Shown here piece by piece: positions 45,601 to 57,546 of a stretch of 64,000 bases of DNA. Position 1 is the stretch's first letter; every line of letters starts with the position of its first letter. Position numbers and translations under genes: made by a program. The notes below the pieces were generated by a model. It was given only the letters and a program-made list of their open reading frames with translations, searched no databases and was not told where the DNA came from. Origin of the DNA: Rosellinia necatrix (taxonomy: Eukaryota > Ascomycota > Sordariomycetes > Xylariales > Xylariaceae); contig JAGYVD010000007.1 of assembly GCA_021209875.1 (NCBI GenBank), positions 186,001 to 250,000 of the forward strand, given 5' to 3'.

Positions 45601-46421
45601 GGCATGAGCGCCCGCGACATCGCCTGGCACGAGCTCCTCCCCGCCGCCGGCGCCACCGTCCCCAACATCTCCCACGTTGTAAGTTTCCATCCCTATCACC
45701 CCCCTTCTCCCCGCAGCCTTTCCCATGCCTGGCACTTCCAAGGCTAACCGCGACGCAGTTCTCCCAATCGCTCGACCACTACCTGACGCCCGAGGGAGCC
45801 AAGCACCTCCCCGAGCTGTACCGCATCGCCAACCTGCCGTCCTCCGAGGACAGCGACTCCCTGCTCCTCGGCTACTGCATGGAGGGCATCCGCCTGTCCG
45901 GCACCTTCGGTGCGTACCGCGAGGCCGAGGTCGACGCCGTGATCCCCGAGGACGACGGCACCGAGATCTCGGTACAGGCCAAGCACCGCGTCTTCGTCAA
46001 CTTTGTAAGTGACCCTCCACCCCTACCCTACATCATATAATCTCCTTCTCCACCCCCCTTCTTGCGATCATTCCCGTGCGTGTGGAGCTCCCGCTAACGA
46101 GATACACCCCTGCAGGCTGCCGCATCCAAGGACGCCAAGAACTTCCCCAGCCCCGACGAGGTCAACCCGCGCCGGCCCCTGGCGACCTACGTCACGTACG
46201 TGCTGGGCCCGCACACCTGCCTCGCGCAGAACACGTGCCAGGTGGCCCTGACGGAGATGTTCCGCGCCGTCTTCCGGCTCAAGAACCTGCGCCGCGCCCC
46301 CGGGGCCCAGGGCGAGCTCAAGCGCGTCCGCGGCACCGATGGCTTCGACGTCTACATGCGTGAGGACCGCGGCGCATACTACCCCTTCCCGAGCACCATG
46401 GTCATCTGCTACGACCAGTAA
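42677..46421 (+). CDS. Ppo-type fatty acid dioxygenase-cytochrome P450 fusion (linoleate diol synthase/psi-factor oxygenase family)
   Basis: Seven exons: 42677-42962, 43019-43982, 44038-44557, 44620-44848, 44903-45678, 45759-46004 and 46116-46421, giving 1108 residues, normal for the family. The N-terminal half is a heme peroxidase/cyclooxygenase-like dioxygenase that oxygenates C18 fatty acids. It shows ADIVIHDLFWTD (distal heme His, about residue 237), SSFLDLSPLYGSN, and FNLCYRWHS (catalytic Tyr and proximal His, about 414-417), which spans the exon 2/3 junction. The C-terminal half is P450-like: GIRL in MEGIRL (ExxR, about 967) and YVLGPHTCLAQ with the heme-thiolate Cys (about 1040), so hydroperoxide rearrangement is plausible. 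The I-helix region reads ATVPNISHVFSQ where diol synthases, as I recall, have an ANxxQ-type pair. Products would be oxylipins that influence sporulation; the exact chemistry cannot be read from sequence. Confidence 0.92.
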
Positions 46422-46782
46422 AAAAAATAAAATAAAATAAAAAGAGGCTCTCACAGCTTCTAGGGAAGGCATCTCGCTCTGTACTCTTTTTTTTTTTTTT
46501 TTTTACCCCCTTTTTATTGTTGTTGTTGTTGTTATTTTGTTGTTGTATTACGACGTTACTGTGTTAGATTGTGAAACAGGCCGCGGCGGTCTCTCGTGAA
46601 AGACGGATATACCTTGGGAAAAATTGTATGTCTGTTGCTGAAAGAAAAATACCCTCATGTACGCGCGGATTCGTCCCTTAAGTTAGCTTAGTTATTGGTA
46701 ATTGACGTGGAATTTTTTGTTATCTCTATTATATTCTAGCAGAACATCTATCTAGGTGACTGACAGACCCTTAGGTGTGAGG

Positions 46783-47238
46783 CTATAGCGCTCTGTTTTT
46801 AGTTTCAATGCATCTACTCTTGCAAGAAAAAGCGAATGATGAGAGTGGTTCCACCGTCATGTCAATGACCCCGGTAGGGCCATACATAAGTGCTTTGATA
46901 AGCCATTTCAGCAGCCATATGCTTCTCTCTTCCCAATGCCAGGGCTTCTCTGTCGCCAATAACATGGCAGCCTGTCGCCTTGGCCCAGCAATTCAGATAG
47001 ACACAAAGACGATGATTGGCGTCTGCAAACGTTCGCCAGTTTCATCAAACCATAAGTCGCTGCCTGGAGCCATAGCTGTCGTCAAGATTTTGGCATTAAG
47101 TTTCAGCAGATGGCCAGAGCTGCGGTGCAGCGTCCCATCAAGTGGGAAATCAACTCGCCTCACCCTGCCTACAGCCTATGAAGGTTCAGGTTGGTCTGCT
47201 ATCGTCGGTTTCCCATACTCAAGTCGTCGTATATAATG
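46783..47238 (-). pseudogene. Decayed ORF of unknown family
   Basis: One - strand frame reads 150 codons with only two in-frame stops (a TAG and a TGA). It gives protein-like runs such as GSDLWFDETGERLQTPIIVFVS and LLATEKPWHWEERSIWLLKW. I do not recognise the family. The stops would fit C-to-T changes in CAG and CGA codons, but chance openness is possible. Confidence 0.3.
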
Positions 47239-48231
47239 AACCTTGATTGCCATGAACCGTGAATCTGGCGCCGGGACAACCACATGGCACCATTAGCTTG
47301 ACTGGTAAAGGCCCGTCCGATACGGTGCATCAGTACTGATCCATCATACCTACGCGATCCCGCCGACGGGACATGTTGCGACTCGTTCTAAAGTGTTCTA
47401 GGGTACAGGAAAAATGATCTCGCTTGCAACAGGGTTGAGGGTTCATTGTAATGCACCGGTATTTGTTCATTAAGTCCGCCTAGCGGCACGAATTTCTCAT
47501 TTGTGACGAGATCATAAATAAGACCAACTCAGCGAGGCCCCTAAGTCTAAGTGTATGTCGACGAACACTGGTGCGAACCAACTAAAGACATATTTTCATG
47601 TCCCGTGATAACGAGGGCCACTACGTCTACGTGAGGGGAATAGGAGATTGAAGCAATCGCTTCATCCTGACCACAAACGTACTAAGTTCTTCCTATGCTG
47701 TCTGTCGACGCCGACATGGACAATCAACCATGAGATATTTGCTTGGTAGTAAAACGGCCATGAGAGAACGTAATGGAGGAATATGGTCGGTAGCGCGCAC
47801 ATTCATGCATCTAATGCGATGGAATTACTGGTCGCGTGGAAGAACGTCAACGGCTGTCTGTACTCGCCGGCCCAGGGCGATGGCCATAAATGACGCAAAA
47901 ACGAGATATGTCAAGATAAACTTGGGGGATGGAGGGTCGTTAGCTCCATAGCTCGGATGGATCTCGATATTTTCTCAATCTGGAGTATGAAGCCTTGTTG
48001 AAGAAACTCACAGACCCAGCCGGCCTTACTTTAGCTTCCAAGTTCTGCACTCACTCATCTACTTGTCTTAGTTGTTTGACCCTTGTGTTCAACTAGTATG
48101 CCCAACCGCAGCCTTCGGGATAAAAATGGAACCCCGGGCATTTGGTGATGGAGTGCCATGTGCTGGGTATCCAGAGTGAAGTCTAGTCGCAAGGGGTTTG
48201 AAGCAGGGTCGCAAGTAGGTAACTTAGTATA

Positions 48232-48350
48232 GGGGTAGGGCTCAATCCTATTGATTCCTGGGCCTGCTAGCTAAGGTGGGCCTTTAGTCCTCATATACAT
48301 TGGTATATCACTAAAATTACACCGTAGAGTGGCTGGTGCCACGCCATGTG
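48232..48350. repeat. Dispersed repeat copy B
   Basis: Shares TAGGGCTCAAT (48236-48246), TTGATTCCTG (48251-48260) and a TCCTCATATACA block with 39726-39850, in the same order and orientation. Probably a degenerate transposon-derived sequence. Confidence 0.5.
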
Positions 48351-48651
48351 CCTTTTACACCTGATATGGAGAGCCTCTCGAGAGCCCAAGTCGTCATGCC
48401 GGTGAATCTCTCGATAAAGGTGGTTAAGTGTGTTTTTGTTTCCCTCCCTCTATATCAAGGGATGATGGACTCTAAATATTCCAAGGATTGAACAAGCCTT
48501 GTCGTTTGGTTGTGCCGTTTTCTGGCCGTTCGACCACGGCATACACAATTCGATCATAACGCCGGAAAGAGGTTAGACTCGCAGCGAAGGGATCGCGATC
48601 TCGGACATTAATGCGGCGAGCTCTTGAAGTGTCTAGCTACAGCTGAACTAT

Positions 48652-48908
48652 CTATTCGTAAAACAACCCCCTGCAAAGACTTAGCAAGGTTGCTTCGCCC
48701 CTTTGCGTGGGAATGTCGGGTTCTTTAACATTAGACAAGTAGAGGTGGCATGTTTTTTGCGCGTTAATATCACCATGACATAAAAATGATAACTTTGTGG
48801 AGATCGGTATTCTTTTCGATTGTCGATGCAGCAAGTATCAACCAAAAGGCATTTGGGACCTGTCAACGAGAACCTGATCTCTGCAGAACTCGGGTTTTTG
48901 GAATTCAT
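48652..48908 (-). pseudogene. HET-domain (heterokaryon incompatibility-like) relic
   Basis: Frame 1 (48908 down) reads SSAEIRFSLTGPKCLLVDTCCIDN, which resembles the HET-domain core with its VDTCCID motif. A different frame downstream reads CHLYLSNVKEPD, which resembles the next conserved HET block (CYVYLSDV). A frameshift lies between and no long ORF flanks it, so only a fragment survives. Confidence 0.45.
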
Positions 48909-51900
48909 TCCCGCGCTACCCCCTGCCGTTAACGATGTGTTACGAAAATAATGGACAGCCTTGCTATGTGAGCTGCATGTCTGCTGTTATAGTGAGCTCG
49001 ATGAAGCTTTGACACGATCACTGGAGCCGCGATCTGGAAGATCGTCGGCTCTCATGATCTCTGTACATATATACACGTAGCTCACCAGCTTGGATAGTTG
49101 ATAGCTAGTTAAATCGGTCATCTGTATAAACTATCTAGAGATCACTATCATTGCTATCCATGAGAGCTTCCAAATGGTAAACTACCAGACCTATTCTTCC
49201 GTGATACGATATTAACGAAAGATGCATTCCGTTATCGTCCTCAGCGTCTGGGATAGAGTAGCAGACCCGGGAGCATCAGATTCACGAATTATGGTTTTGG
49301 TGAGTGTTCAAATTCCGTCATCACGGATTCGTCAAACTTGCATAGTGTATGATATGACCTATGGACCATGGCGTGTAGGTTCGGGAATATTGTTGATAGT
49401 ATGGGAGTTAAGCGAATTAGTGATCCCTTGTATTCTTAAAGATATAACCTACTAGACGCTCGGGGGTGAGGCGGAAGCGAAGACTGGGATGGCTCTCATC
49501 CGACGACCGTTTGCTCCTGATTGACAACTTAATAGCTAAAGCCAACCATCGTATCGATGCCACAGAGTAAGGGCCATCTCGTGTTTAGTCACGGTCTCAC
49601 GTATGAAACCCGCAGGCGTAGTGGCTAAGTCTAGGCCATACAGCAGTGAAGAATGCGGCCTAGCCATATCGCCACGTTTGTCTCGGTGATAACCCTTGGC
49701 TATCAACTTGATCACTTGTGATTATTGGGGTGCAATTAGGATCGTTACCCATTGGATGTTGGGGAATGGAAGGGCTGGATACACGGGCACATTTGATTGA
49801 CCATGATTGGTTCCTTGCGCTCCTTGTGGAAGGGGAGTGGTTTTGGCGCTGGGTAATACACACATAGTCTTCGTTAAGCCTGCGTTCTGTTCTCACTTTC
49901 TAATGTAGATCGTTTCCAGAAATTTAAAGTAAACGATGGCACTGTGCAGGGATATCAACCCTGCTCCATCTCCCAGGTTCTTCGGACGTCATCCGAGATT
50001 CTTCAGCCTAGGTCTACCCCGGGCCATGGGACCGTGTCCGTGCGTGATTTGCTTGTCATGAACCCTGCCAGCAGACTACTGCCATGCACATAACCGAATC
50101 TGCTGGACCCCACATTCCGCGAGGAGCAGGAGGAAGTACTGAACACTAGACTAGATGAGGGGAGCGGAGTGTTGTTGGCGAGACGTAGAAAAGGCCTGCG
50201 ATGAAGGATGAAGTGGGCAACCTAATATATCTATACACCTATAGTACTAGTCCTGATGCGCGAACGACGGGCGAGTCATCCTCGCTCGGTCTACAGTAGT
50301 TGTTTTACGACGCCGTGACTGACATGCATTCATTGGTGGTTGGATGCCAAGAAACAGAAGGCAACGTATTCGCTCAAGGGCATAGCATATGCATTAATTA
50401 CTTTGAACATATATGTTGGGAGCAGCGAGCGTGAGCCTCTACTCGAAGGTTTGTCTAGCGGTGCCTCTGCCCTAAGAGCCGTCTGCCCGTGACTAGGGCT
50501 TTGAATAAGCTCCTAATACCACGCCTCGGTTCATGCCCGAGAGACCAGGGTAAAGGGGACTTGAACCAAAAAAAACTCCCGACCGCCACCTAAAGCCACC
50601 CCCCCTTCATTAGTGGTGGAAAAGTGAAGTGATGGAATGAAAACCCGTTCGCAGCGAATACATCGCGAAGACCCCCTTGATAGGGGTTCGTGATTTATGT
50701 GGGTGTTAAGTTTACCCCGAATTCTCAACTTACGTCATTTATACCAACCGCTATTAATCCTGAGATCTCTATTTTTATATAAAAAAAAACCAAAAAACCC
50801 CCCAATCCTCTTCCTTCGAATAATGTAGTCTGAATACAAGCTCCTACGGGCAATCTCGGCCGATATATACACATCGCAACCATGCTAAGCACAAAACTTT
50901 AATAATAGTTCTGCGGAACATTTCTTACTTCTAGCTGAACCTTTTTTTTTTTTTTTTTTTTTTTTTCAGAAAAAAAGGAAAAATTACAATAGTGGAACAA
51001 CAATTTGGAAGGATTATTTTTGGAGAAAGCCTTCTTTGTAGTTGGGTAGATACTCCTGCACGATTCTAGTATACCGAGGAGACAGCGCTCCAGACCGGCT
51101 AGGTGTTTAAAAACCTCTTTACTTGCTATTTAATGAGGTGTATGGGATGCTAGATATGGAAACGGTATATTCTAAGATTATGAGAACGGGCCGATCATGT
51201 AAATTAGCCGAATAATGAGCAGAGATGTTAGTGCAGGCAGCTTGACTAAGTTCCAGTTGTGTACAAGGGCGAATCGACTGGTTTACATATACGCGTGGGG
51301 GCGGCAGTAGCCCCAAGCGCAGCGGCCGCTAGATAAGTAATCAAGGCACACAAGGCGAATCATATTGCCTCGATGGGAATGATCTGCCAAAGGCTTCGGG
51401 GGTCCCTTGCCCTAGAGGGTGATGTCTCATCCCGAGGCACATGGTTCTTGCCGTGGCGTGAACATTTAGCGATTATAGCAACGGCAGGGTCTTAGATACT
51501 ATGCAGTCGCAGCTCTAGATTGCCCGTAGCTGTGGGGGCCAGGTTGGATGCGTGCATCATAATTGGACGTGGTCTCGTATGAAGCGAAGGGAGGTCGGAT
51601 CGAGGGTTAGTGATGGATGCTGGATCCTGCAAGCTGTACGGGTAGGATTGTGTATTGTGTATGCATGTACTTTCGTTTGACACTTCCAATACCACCACAA
51701 AGTCTCTTCCAGTACAGTATAAACACCTGTGGAGATGGGTGCAACATCATTAGCCGCCCTAGGAACCTGCAAACGGCTTCGCGCGGGGATGCTAAGATTT
51801 CTACTACCGACAACGCGGTACGACTTACAAGGTATGTAGGGAGAGAGTAGGGAGAGAGTAGAGAGAGAAAGAGAGAGAGTACAGGGAGGTGGCCTGAATC

Positions 51901-52326
51901 CAAGGTTGCTAATGAGGCGAGAATTACACAAATTCTTCTTTCGAACTAATATACATTTCCAATCGCACCGAGACGAAAGACATGATCTAGTCCAGCTGCA
52001 TTGCACCACATTAGGCTCATCCAAAATCCACTACCGTATTGGATACCCTCTGGTCTTTGGTGCGGATTAGAAACACTGATCGACACCTCGGAGAGAGCTA
52101 GGACTAGAGTTTCCGTTTTGGGAAAGCCCTGAGGGATTTTGGCCTATCATAGCGAAGCAAATCCAGCGCCCCCCCGATACTGTCATAATAGCTAGACTCG
52201 TGAACGAGCAGCGCAGCCAGGTAATAGCGTAGCGTATGATCCCACGTGTTAGCCGAGCGGCATATCAGACTCAAATTTTCTTAGTCGCAGGAGGAATACA
52301 TAAGGGCAAGGGACATTTTGCTACCA

Positions 52327-52385
52327 AGGTGCCCAGGTGTCCAGGCGCTCGGGTGTCCAGGTGCTCGGGTGTCCAGGTGCCCATG
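52327..52385. repeat. GTGTCCAGGTGCTCGG minisatellite
   Basis: Three to four imperfect copies of a 16-nt unit (GGTGTCCAGGCGCTCG, GGTGTCCAGGTGCTCG, GGTGTCCAGGTGCCCA). Confidence 0.85.
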
Positions 52386-53209
52386 TAGGACCTCTTATCG
52401 TAGCACTGTGTGATGAATCGCGAGCTTTGTCTTACCGGGGGCCACTCAGCACGCCGGGATACAAAGGAGGCCTCCCCCTATCCGGCCAGGGTTCCCCCAT
52501 CTCCACGCCCACAGATCTCCAAAATATAGGGAGCGGTACAGCCTTAACGACGGCCATGTATTCAGCCGCTATGGTTCTCCGCATTCCTCGACCTCGCCTT
52601 TGTTTTCTCACCACTTTTTGCCGTAGCAACGCTAGGGACACCGCCCTATGCCGCTTTTCTCGATCGCCACAGAGCTCCAGCACAGCCCTCGCCAGAATGG
52701 GTGCGCGAATTTCCTGCAGGCTAGCTAGCTAGGAAGGAAAACAAGGTGAGATGACGAGCGGCTTTGCTGGGCCTGCTTTATTGTTATGTCGGGGACAGAC
52801 ACTGATTCACCCATCACATGTAATGAGGGGGGGGGGTTGGTCTTGCAGGCGTCGAGTATGAATTCCTTCCCAGCACTGTCGGGTTGGATGGGGATGCCTC
52901 ACATCCGACAGTGCGGCATCCTCTTCGCCCGTCTCGTTCGGCCATCTCTCCTTCTCTCGCATCTCACACGCAACGGGTGCGGTCAGGCTAGACAGGCTGC
53001 ATCTGAGCCAACTTGTAGACTAGGAAATATAAAAGCTTTCAAATTACGACAGGAATACTACCTCGTCCCATCATCCCGCTGCATGTGTTTCTGATTTCCC
53101 ACGTTTTGTCTAGCTGCAAGCTTTGTGACCATATCTCCCGTCCCTGTGGTACATTCCCCCTTCTCCTCACTAAAAGCTCTCCCCCTTTCGTAGCTTTTCA
53201 TTGGACGCA

Positions 53210-56200
53210 ATGGACGAAGAGTCTGGTGTCAAGCCGGGGCTCCGTTGGCAAGATGTCGAGGTCGGGTCTCGAGCCGCCCGTGGCCTTCGTCGTAGGGATT
53301 CAATCGGTTCTATGTCCATCCGCAGCGTGCGATCACGCCGCGAAGTTGACCCGTCGATCGCTCTCCCTATCCAATACCGCACGCTGTAAGTGATCAGGCG
53401 CTAATCCGTTGCATCTCGTTCTGCACTCATCCATACTGATGGTTGCATGAAAGCTCGTACCAGATTTCGGAGTCCAAACATGTCCAAGATGTCCAGGATC
53501 TCGGAAGAGCCAAAGATGCCGCCACGAGAGGTGAGTGATGAAGTTTACACGGCCGTGACAATATACGCTCTCGCTAACCTCGCCTACGTAGACTTCTCCG
53601 AGCTCGAATGGCACACAATCTCCACCGACGAAGCCCTCCGCCGCCTCACTACGTCTGTGAAAGAAGGTTTATCTGAAGATCAGGTCGCTCGAAGGGTCAA
53701 GGAATATGGGCGAAATGCCCCTTCTCCGCCAAAGTCGCGTGTGTTTCAAACTTGGTTCAATTACTTTTTCAAAGGCTTTGGTCCCATCCTCCTGGTCGGC
53801 GCTATCCTTGTATTCATTTCTTGGAAGCCCCTGGGCCAACCCCCTGCCCTAGCGAATCTGGTAAGCAATCTACGGCATGATTCCGTCAACCTCGATAAAC
53901 AGTCGCTAATATTCTACGACAGGCCCTCGCTATCGTACTCGTTGCCGTCTTTCTCATCCAGGCTTTTTTCAATGCGTATCAAGACTGGAGCTCCTCTCGC
54001 GTGATGAGCTCGATCAAGAACATGTTGCCCGAAGACTGTCTCGTCATTCGGGAGAGCGTGCAGATCTCATTGCCTGCGCCAGAGCTTGTGCCTGGCGATA
54101 TCGTATTCATCAAAGCTGGAAACAAATTGCCCGCCGACCTGCGTTTTCTACAAGCCTCAGGCGACGCCAAATTGGATAGGTCTATACTCACGGGAGAGTC
54201 CGCTCCTCTCGCGGCTAGCGTCGACTCGACTGATGATAACTACCTGGAGACTCGCTGTATTGGAATGCAAGGAACTCATTGCGTTTCTGGATCTTGTACC
54301 GGTCTGGTCGTGGTATGTCAGCCTCTCGGCTACCCCTACGCAGTATTCGCGACTTCCTTGTACAGTACGGGAGTGCACTGCACTCTTCCAGAGTGTTGAT
54401 ACAAAATATCAATTTTTATCTCAAAGACGGCAATGGCTAATTCAGATTCTCCTCAGGCAACCGGTGATCGTACAGTATTTGGCCGCATCGCAGCCTTGAC
54501 ACAAGAGCCGAAGGCGAAATTAACAACACTCGAAAAGGAGATTCTATACTTCGTGCTTATCATTTGCTCAATTATGCTTACAATGATAACTGTTGTGATC
54601 CTCGCCTGGTAAGATTGCATTGCTCAGCCTAAGGCCTTTCTCTAACATTATGTGCAACTAGGGCTTTATGGTTGAGGCGTGATCATCCTGACTACATCAG
54701 TGTCCCGACCCTGATCGTGGACATCGTTAGCGTTGCGATCGCGTTCATACCCGAGGGCCTGCCCATAGCCGTAACAGCTGGCTTGACAATTACCGCGAAC
54801 CTGATGCGAAAAAACAAAGTTCTATGCAAATCATTAAAAACTGTTGAGACACTCGGGTCTGTCTCGGTGATCTGTTCGGATAAAACTGGAACATTGACTC
54901 AGGCAAGTCCGAAACATACCATCCTCGGTAATTACCATCATCGGCAACCCGCGGGCTAACTTAGTATCAATTAGAACCTTATGACCGTAACTGAATGCAC
55001 GATTGGAACTCGTAAGTAATTTGTGATTCTGGAGACCCCTTCAAATGAAATCAAAAAGGATATCGAAAATCAGGTGGTCCTAACCTTCGTAGATACCATT
55101 ACAGCCGACGGGGCTGAAGAAGAGCTCAGTACGAGCACAGCGCCGGCTATTGCGGGTATCGTGACGTCTGGCGTCAGCCAAGTGAGGGCTATTGCCGCTC
55201 TTTGCAACGCTGCTGAGTTTGATGCAGCTACGGTTGATCTACCGCCTGAGGTAAGCTTTTTGTGGTCCCAAAGCTGGTTTTTCGTTTCTTGCTAGCAGTC
55301 ACTTAGGAGTCTGGGGTTGGTTATCGGAAGCCCCTGTTCCTCGTGGGGCAACTATCATTAGGGCCATTATTGTAGATCTCAACTGCTGACGCCCGGTATT
55401 TGTAGGAACGACGAGTCTTTGGTGATGCCACTGACCAGGCTATCCTGAGATTCTCACAGCGACTTGGATCGGTTAATCACATGCGCCAATGCTGGTCTAA
55501 AACATACGAGCTCGCTTTCAATAGCAAGAACAAGTTTATGATTCGCACATTTTCCTTGGCGAGGAAGGATTGCCTCGAAACTACTTTGCCTGAGGCTGAA
55601 GCGGCGATCTTTAAGACCGGAGATACGTGAGTTATCGTTCAAGCGAGCTGTACTAGGATTTCATGTACTGATAATGAACAGACTCTTAACCATCAAAGGC
55701 GCTCCCGATGTTCTCATTGGCAGATGTTCGTCGTTCACCACGAATGCTGGAGATACACGTCCCTTCGATGCCGACGTCAAGAAGGCATTCGAGGACATGA
55801 AGAACAAATACAGTAGCCAGGGAAAACGTTGTATCTTGCTGGCTCGGAAGGTTGTCCCCCAATCCGATATTCCATTTGATCGAAACACAAGCCGGTTCGA
55901 GGAAGCTGTCCAACAGCAAGCAAGAACGGACTTGACTTTGGTGGGACTTTTGGCCATCGTAGATCCACTGCGACCTGAAATCCATGAAGTTGTAAAAACC
56001 CTGCGCGGAGCCGGAATCCGGATATTTATGGTGAGAGAACCGGGCACAATACATGTCTGGCATTCGCTAACAACACCGTTAGGTCACTGGTGACTTCGCT
56101 CTCACAGCTCTTGCCATCGCGCAGGAGGCCGGCATCGTCAGCAAGCCATCGTCTCTCGTCCATGATGTTTCGGCACTTCCGCGAGAAGAAGATTTGATGA

Positions 56201-57546
56201 ACAAGCACGGGGATTCCATGGACCGGTTTTCAGATGAATCCACCTCCATCGTCATCAGCGGCCCGGAGCTACTCAATCTCAACGAGCACCAGTGGAGTCG
56301 CCTGACCAAATACGAAGAAATCGTCTTTGCGCGTACGACCCCGGAACAGAAGCTCCGCATCGTCAGGGAGTTCCAGAAAGACGGCGTGGTGGCGATGACG
56401 GGTGACGGTGTCAATGACGCGCCGTCCCTTAAAGCTGCAGATGTCGGTATTGCTCTCGGATCCGGCTCAGACATCGCGATTGAGTACGTTTTCTTAGCTC
56501 TTCATCCCCCCCTCCCTCTTCCATTACAGCCCTTCGGGCGCGGATACACTCTTAACCTCTATAAACCCATCTGGTATCGAAAATAATTGCTGACATTAGG
56601 CCTTCAACAGGGCGGCCGACATGGTGCTTCTCGACTCATTTTCATCCGTTGTCGAGGCTGTTCAGTACGGTCGTGTCGTCTTTGATAACTTGAAGAAAGT
56701 TATTTGCTACCTATTGCCCGCTGGAAGTTTCTCCGAATTCTGGCCGATTTTCACCAGCGTCATTTTTGGCATTCCTCAGATCCTTTCTTCGTTCCTTATG
56801 ATTGTCATCTGGTAAGCAATGATGAGTCCCCGATCCGATTTGCTAGATACTAATCTCATGAATATTATAGCTGTCTTACTGACTGTGCCGCTGCAACTGT
56901 AATGTCATATGAGAAACCCGAGGCCGACGTTCTATTGCGCAGGCCCCGCAACGTGAAGAAGGACCGACTAGTGGATTGGCAACTGATTATCCACGCCTAC
57001 GGAGTAATCGGCATAATAGAAACCGTCACCTCTTTCTTTGTGTCTTTTTGGTATCTTGAACGCAACGGCATCCCTTTCAGCCAGCTGTGGTTCTCCTTCG
57101 GTAAAATTCCGGACGGGGTTGACCCTGATTACTACTTCGAAAAGCTCAACGTTGCCTCCTCTATTTACTTTGTTAACTTGGTCGTCATGTAAGTAAACCG
57201 GGATTTCTATGAGGAAATTGCATGACAACTAACACTGGATCCCAGGCAATGGTTCAACTTACTCGCAGTCCGAACGAGACGCTGGAGCATCTTTCAACAC
57301 CCGCCAGCCTTCAACAAGAAAACGCAGAACTTGTATATTTTCCCGGCTATTTTATTCGCACTGGGGATGGCCATTCTCTGGCTTTATATCCCGCAATTGC
57401 ATCCCGTTTTGGGCACTTTGCCCGTACCCGTGGAGCATTGGTTTTTCCCCTTTGCCTTCGGCTCGTTCATTCTATTCTTTGACGAGGCTCGGAAGTTCAT
57501 TGTTCGAAAATACCCCAACAGCATCATCGGACGACTGGCTTGGTAA
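53210..57546 (+). CDS. Type IIC P-type ATPase (Na,K/H,K-ATPase alpha-like)
   Basis: Fourteen exons: 53210-53385, 53454-53530, 53592-53860, 53923-54312, 54457-54608, 54662-54902, 54975-55011, 55093-55250, 55406-55626, 55682-56030, 56083-56483, 56611-56811, 56871-57188 and 57246-57546. They keep phase throughout and give 1096 residues. Visible motifs: [25 protein letters not shown] (actuator, TGES about 265), FIPEGLP (M4, ion-binding), SDKTGTLTQ (phosphorylated Asp about 427), KGAPDVL (nucleotide site), VTGDF and [18 protein letters not shown] (about 795), then C-terminal membrane helices ending [19 protein letters not shown] and the IPEGLP context point to the IIC group, which exchanges Na+ or H+ for K+ in animals. 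Fungal members lack a known beta subunit. Intron 6 is GC-AG (GCAAGT). All others are GT-AG. The start is the ATG after an in-frame TTG; the N-terminus is Arg-rich with no signal peptide. Confidence 0.93.

Larger units (their letters stand above)
46422..53209. other. 6.8-kb AT-rich degenerate region
   Basis: No intact gene. It starts with the Ppo 3' UTR (AAATAAAATAAAATAAA, a T run at 46486-46504, and GTTGTT repeats). Two decayed coding relics are visible (46.78-47.24 kb and 48.65-48.91 kb, listed separately). Also present are a second copy of the 39.7-kb repeat, a 26-nt T run at 50942-50967, and a GTGTCCAGGTGCTCGG minisatellite at 52327-52385. Composition and stop content suggest repeat-driven decay. 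Confidence 0.55.

Noticed and set aside
50500..50600. tRNA-like T-arm on the - strand (GGTTCAAGTCCCC)
   Set aside because: No matching acceptor, D or anticodon arms can be folded around it.
51557..52024. 155-codon - strand ORF
   Set aside because: Contains a SLSLSTLSLLS stretch from a GAGA-type simple repeat and nothing else recognisable.
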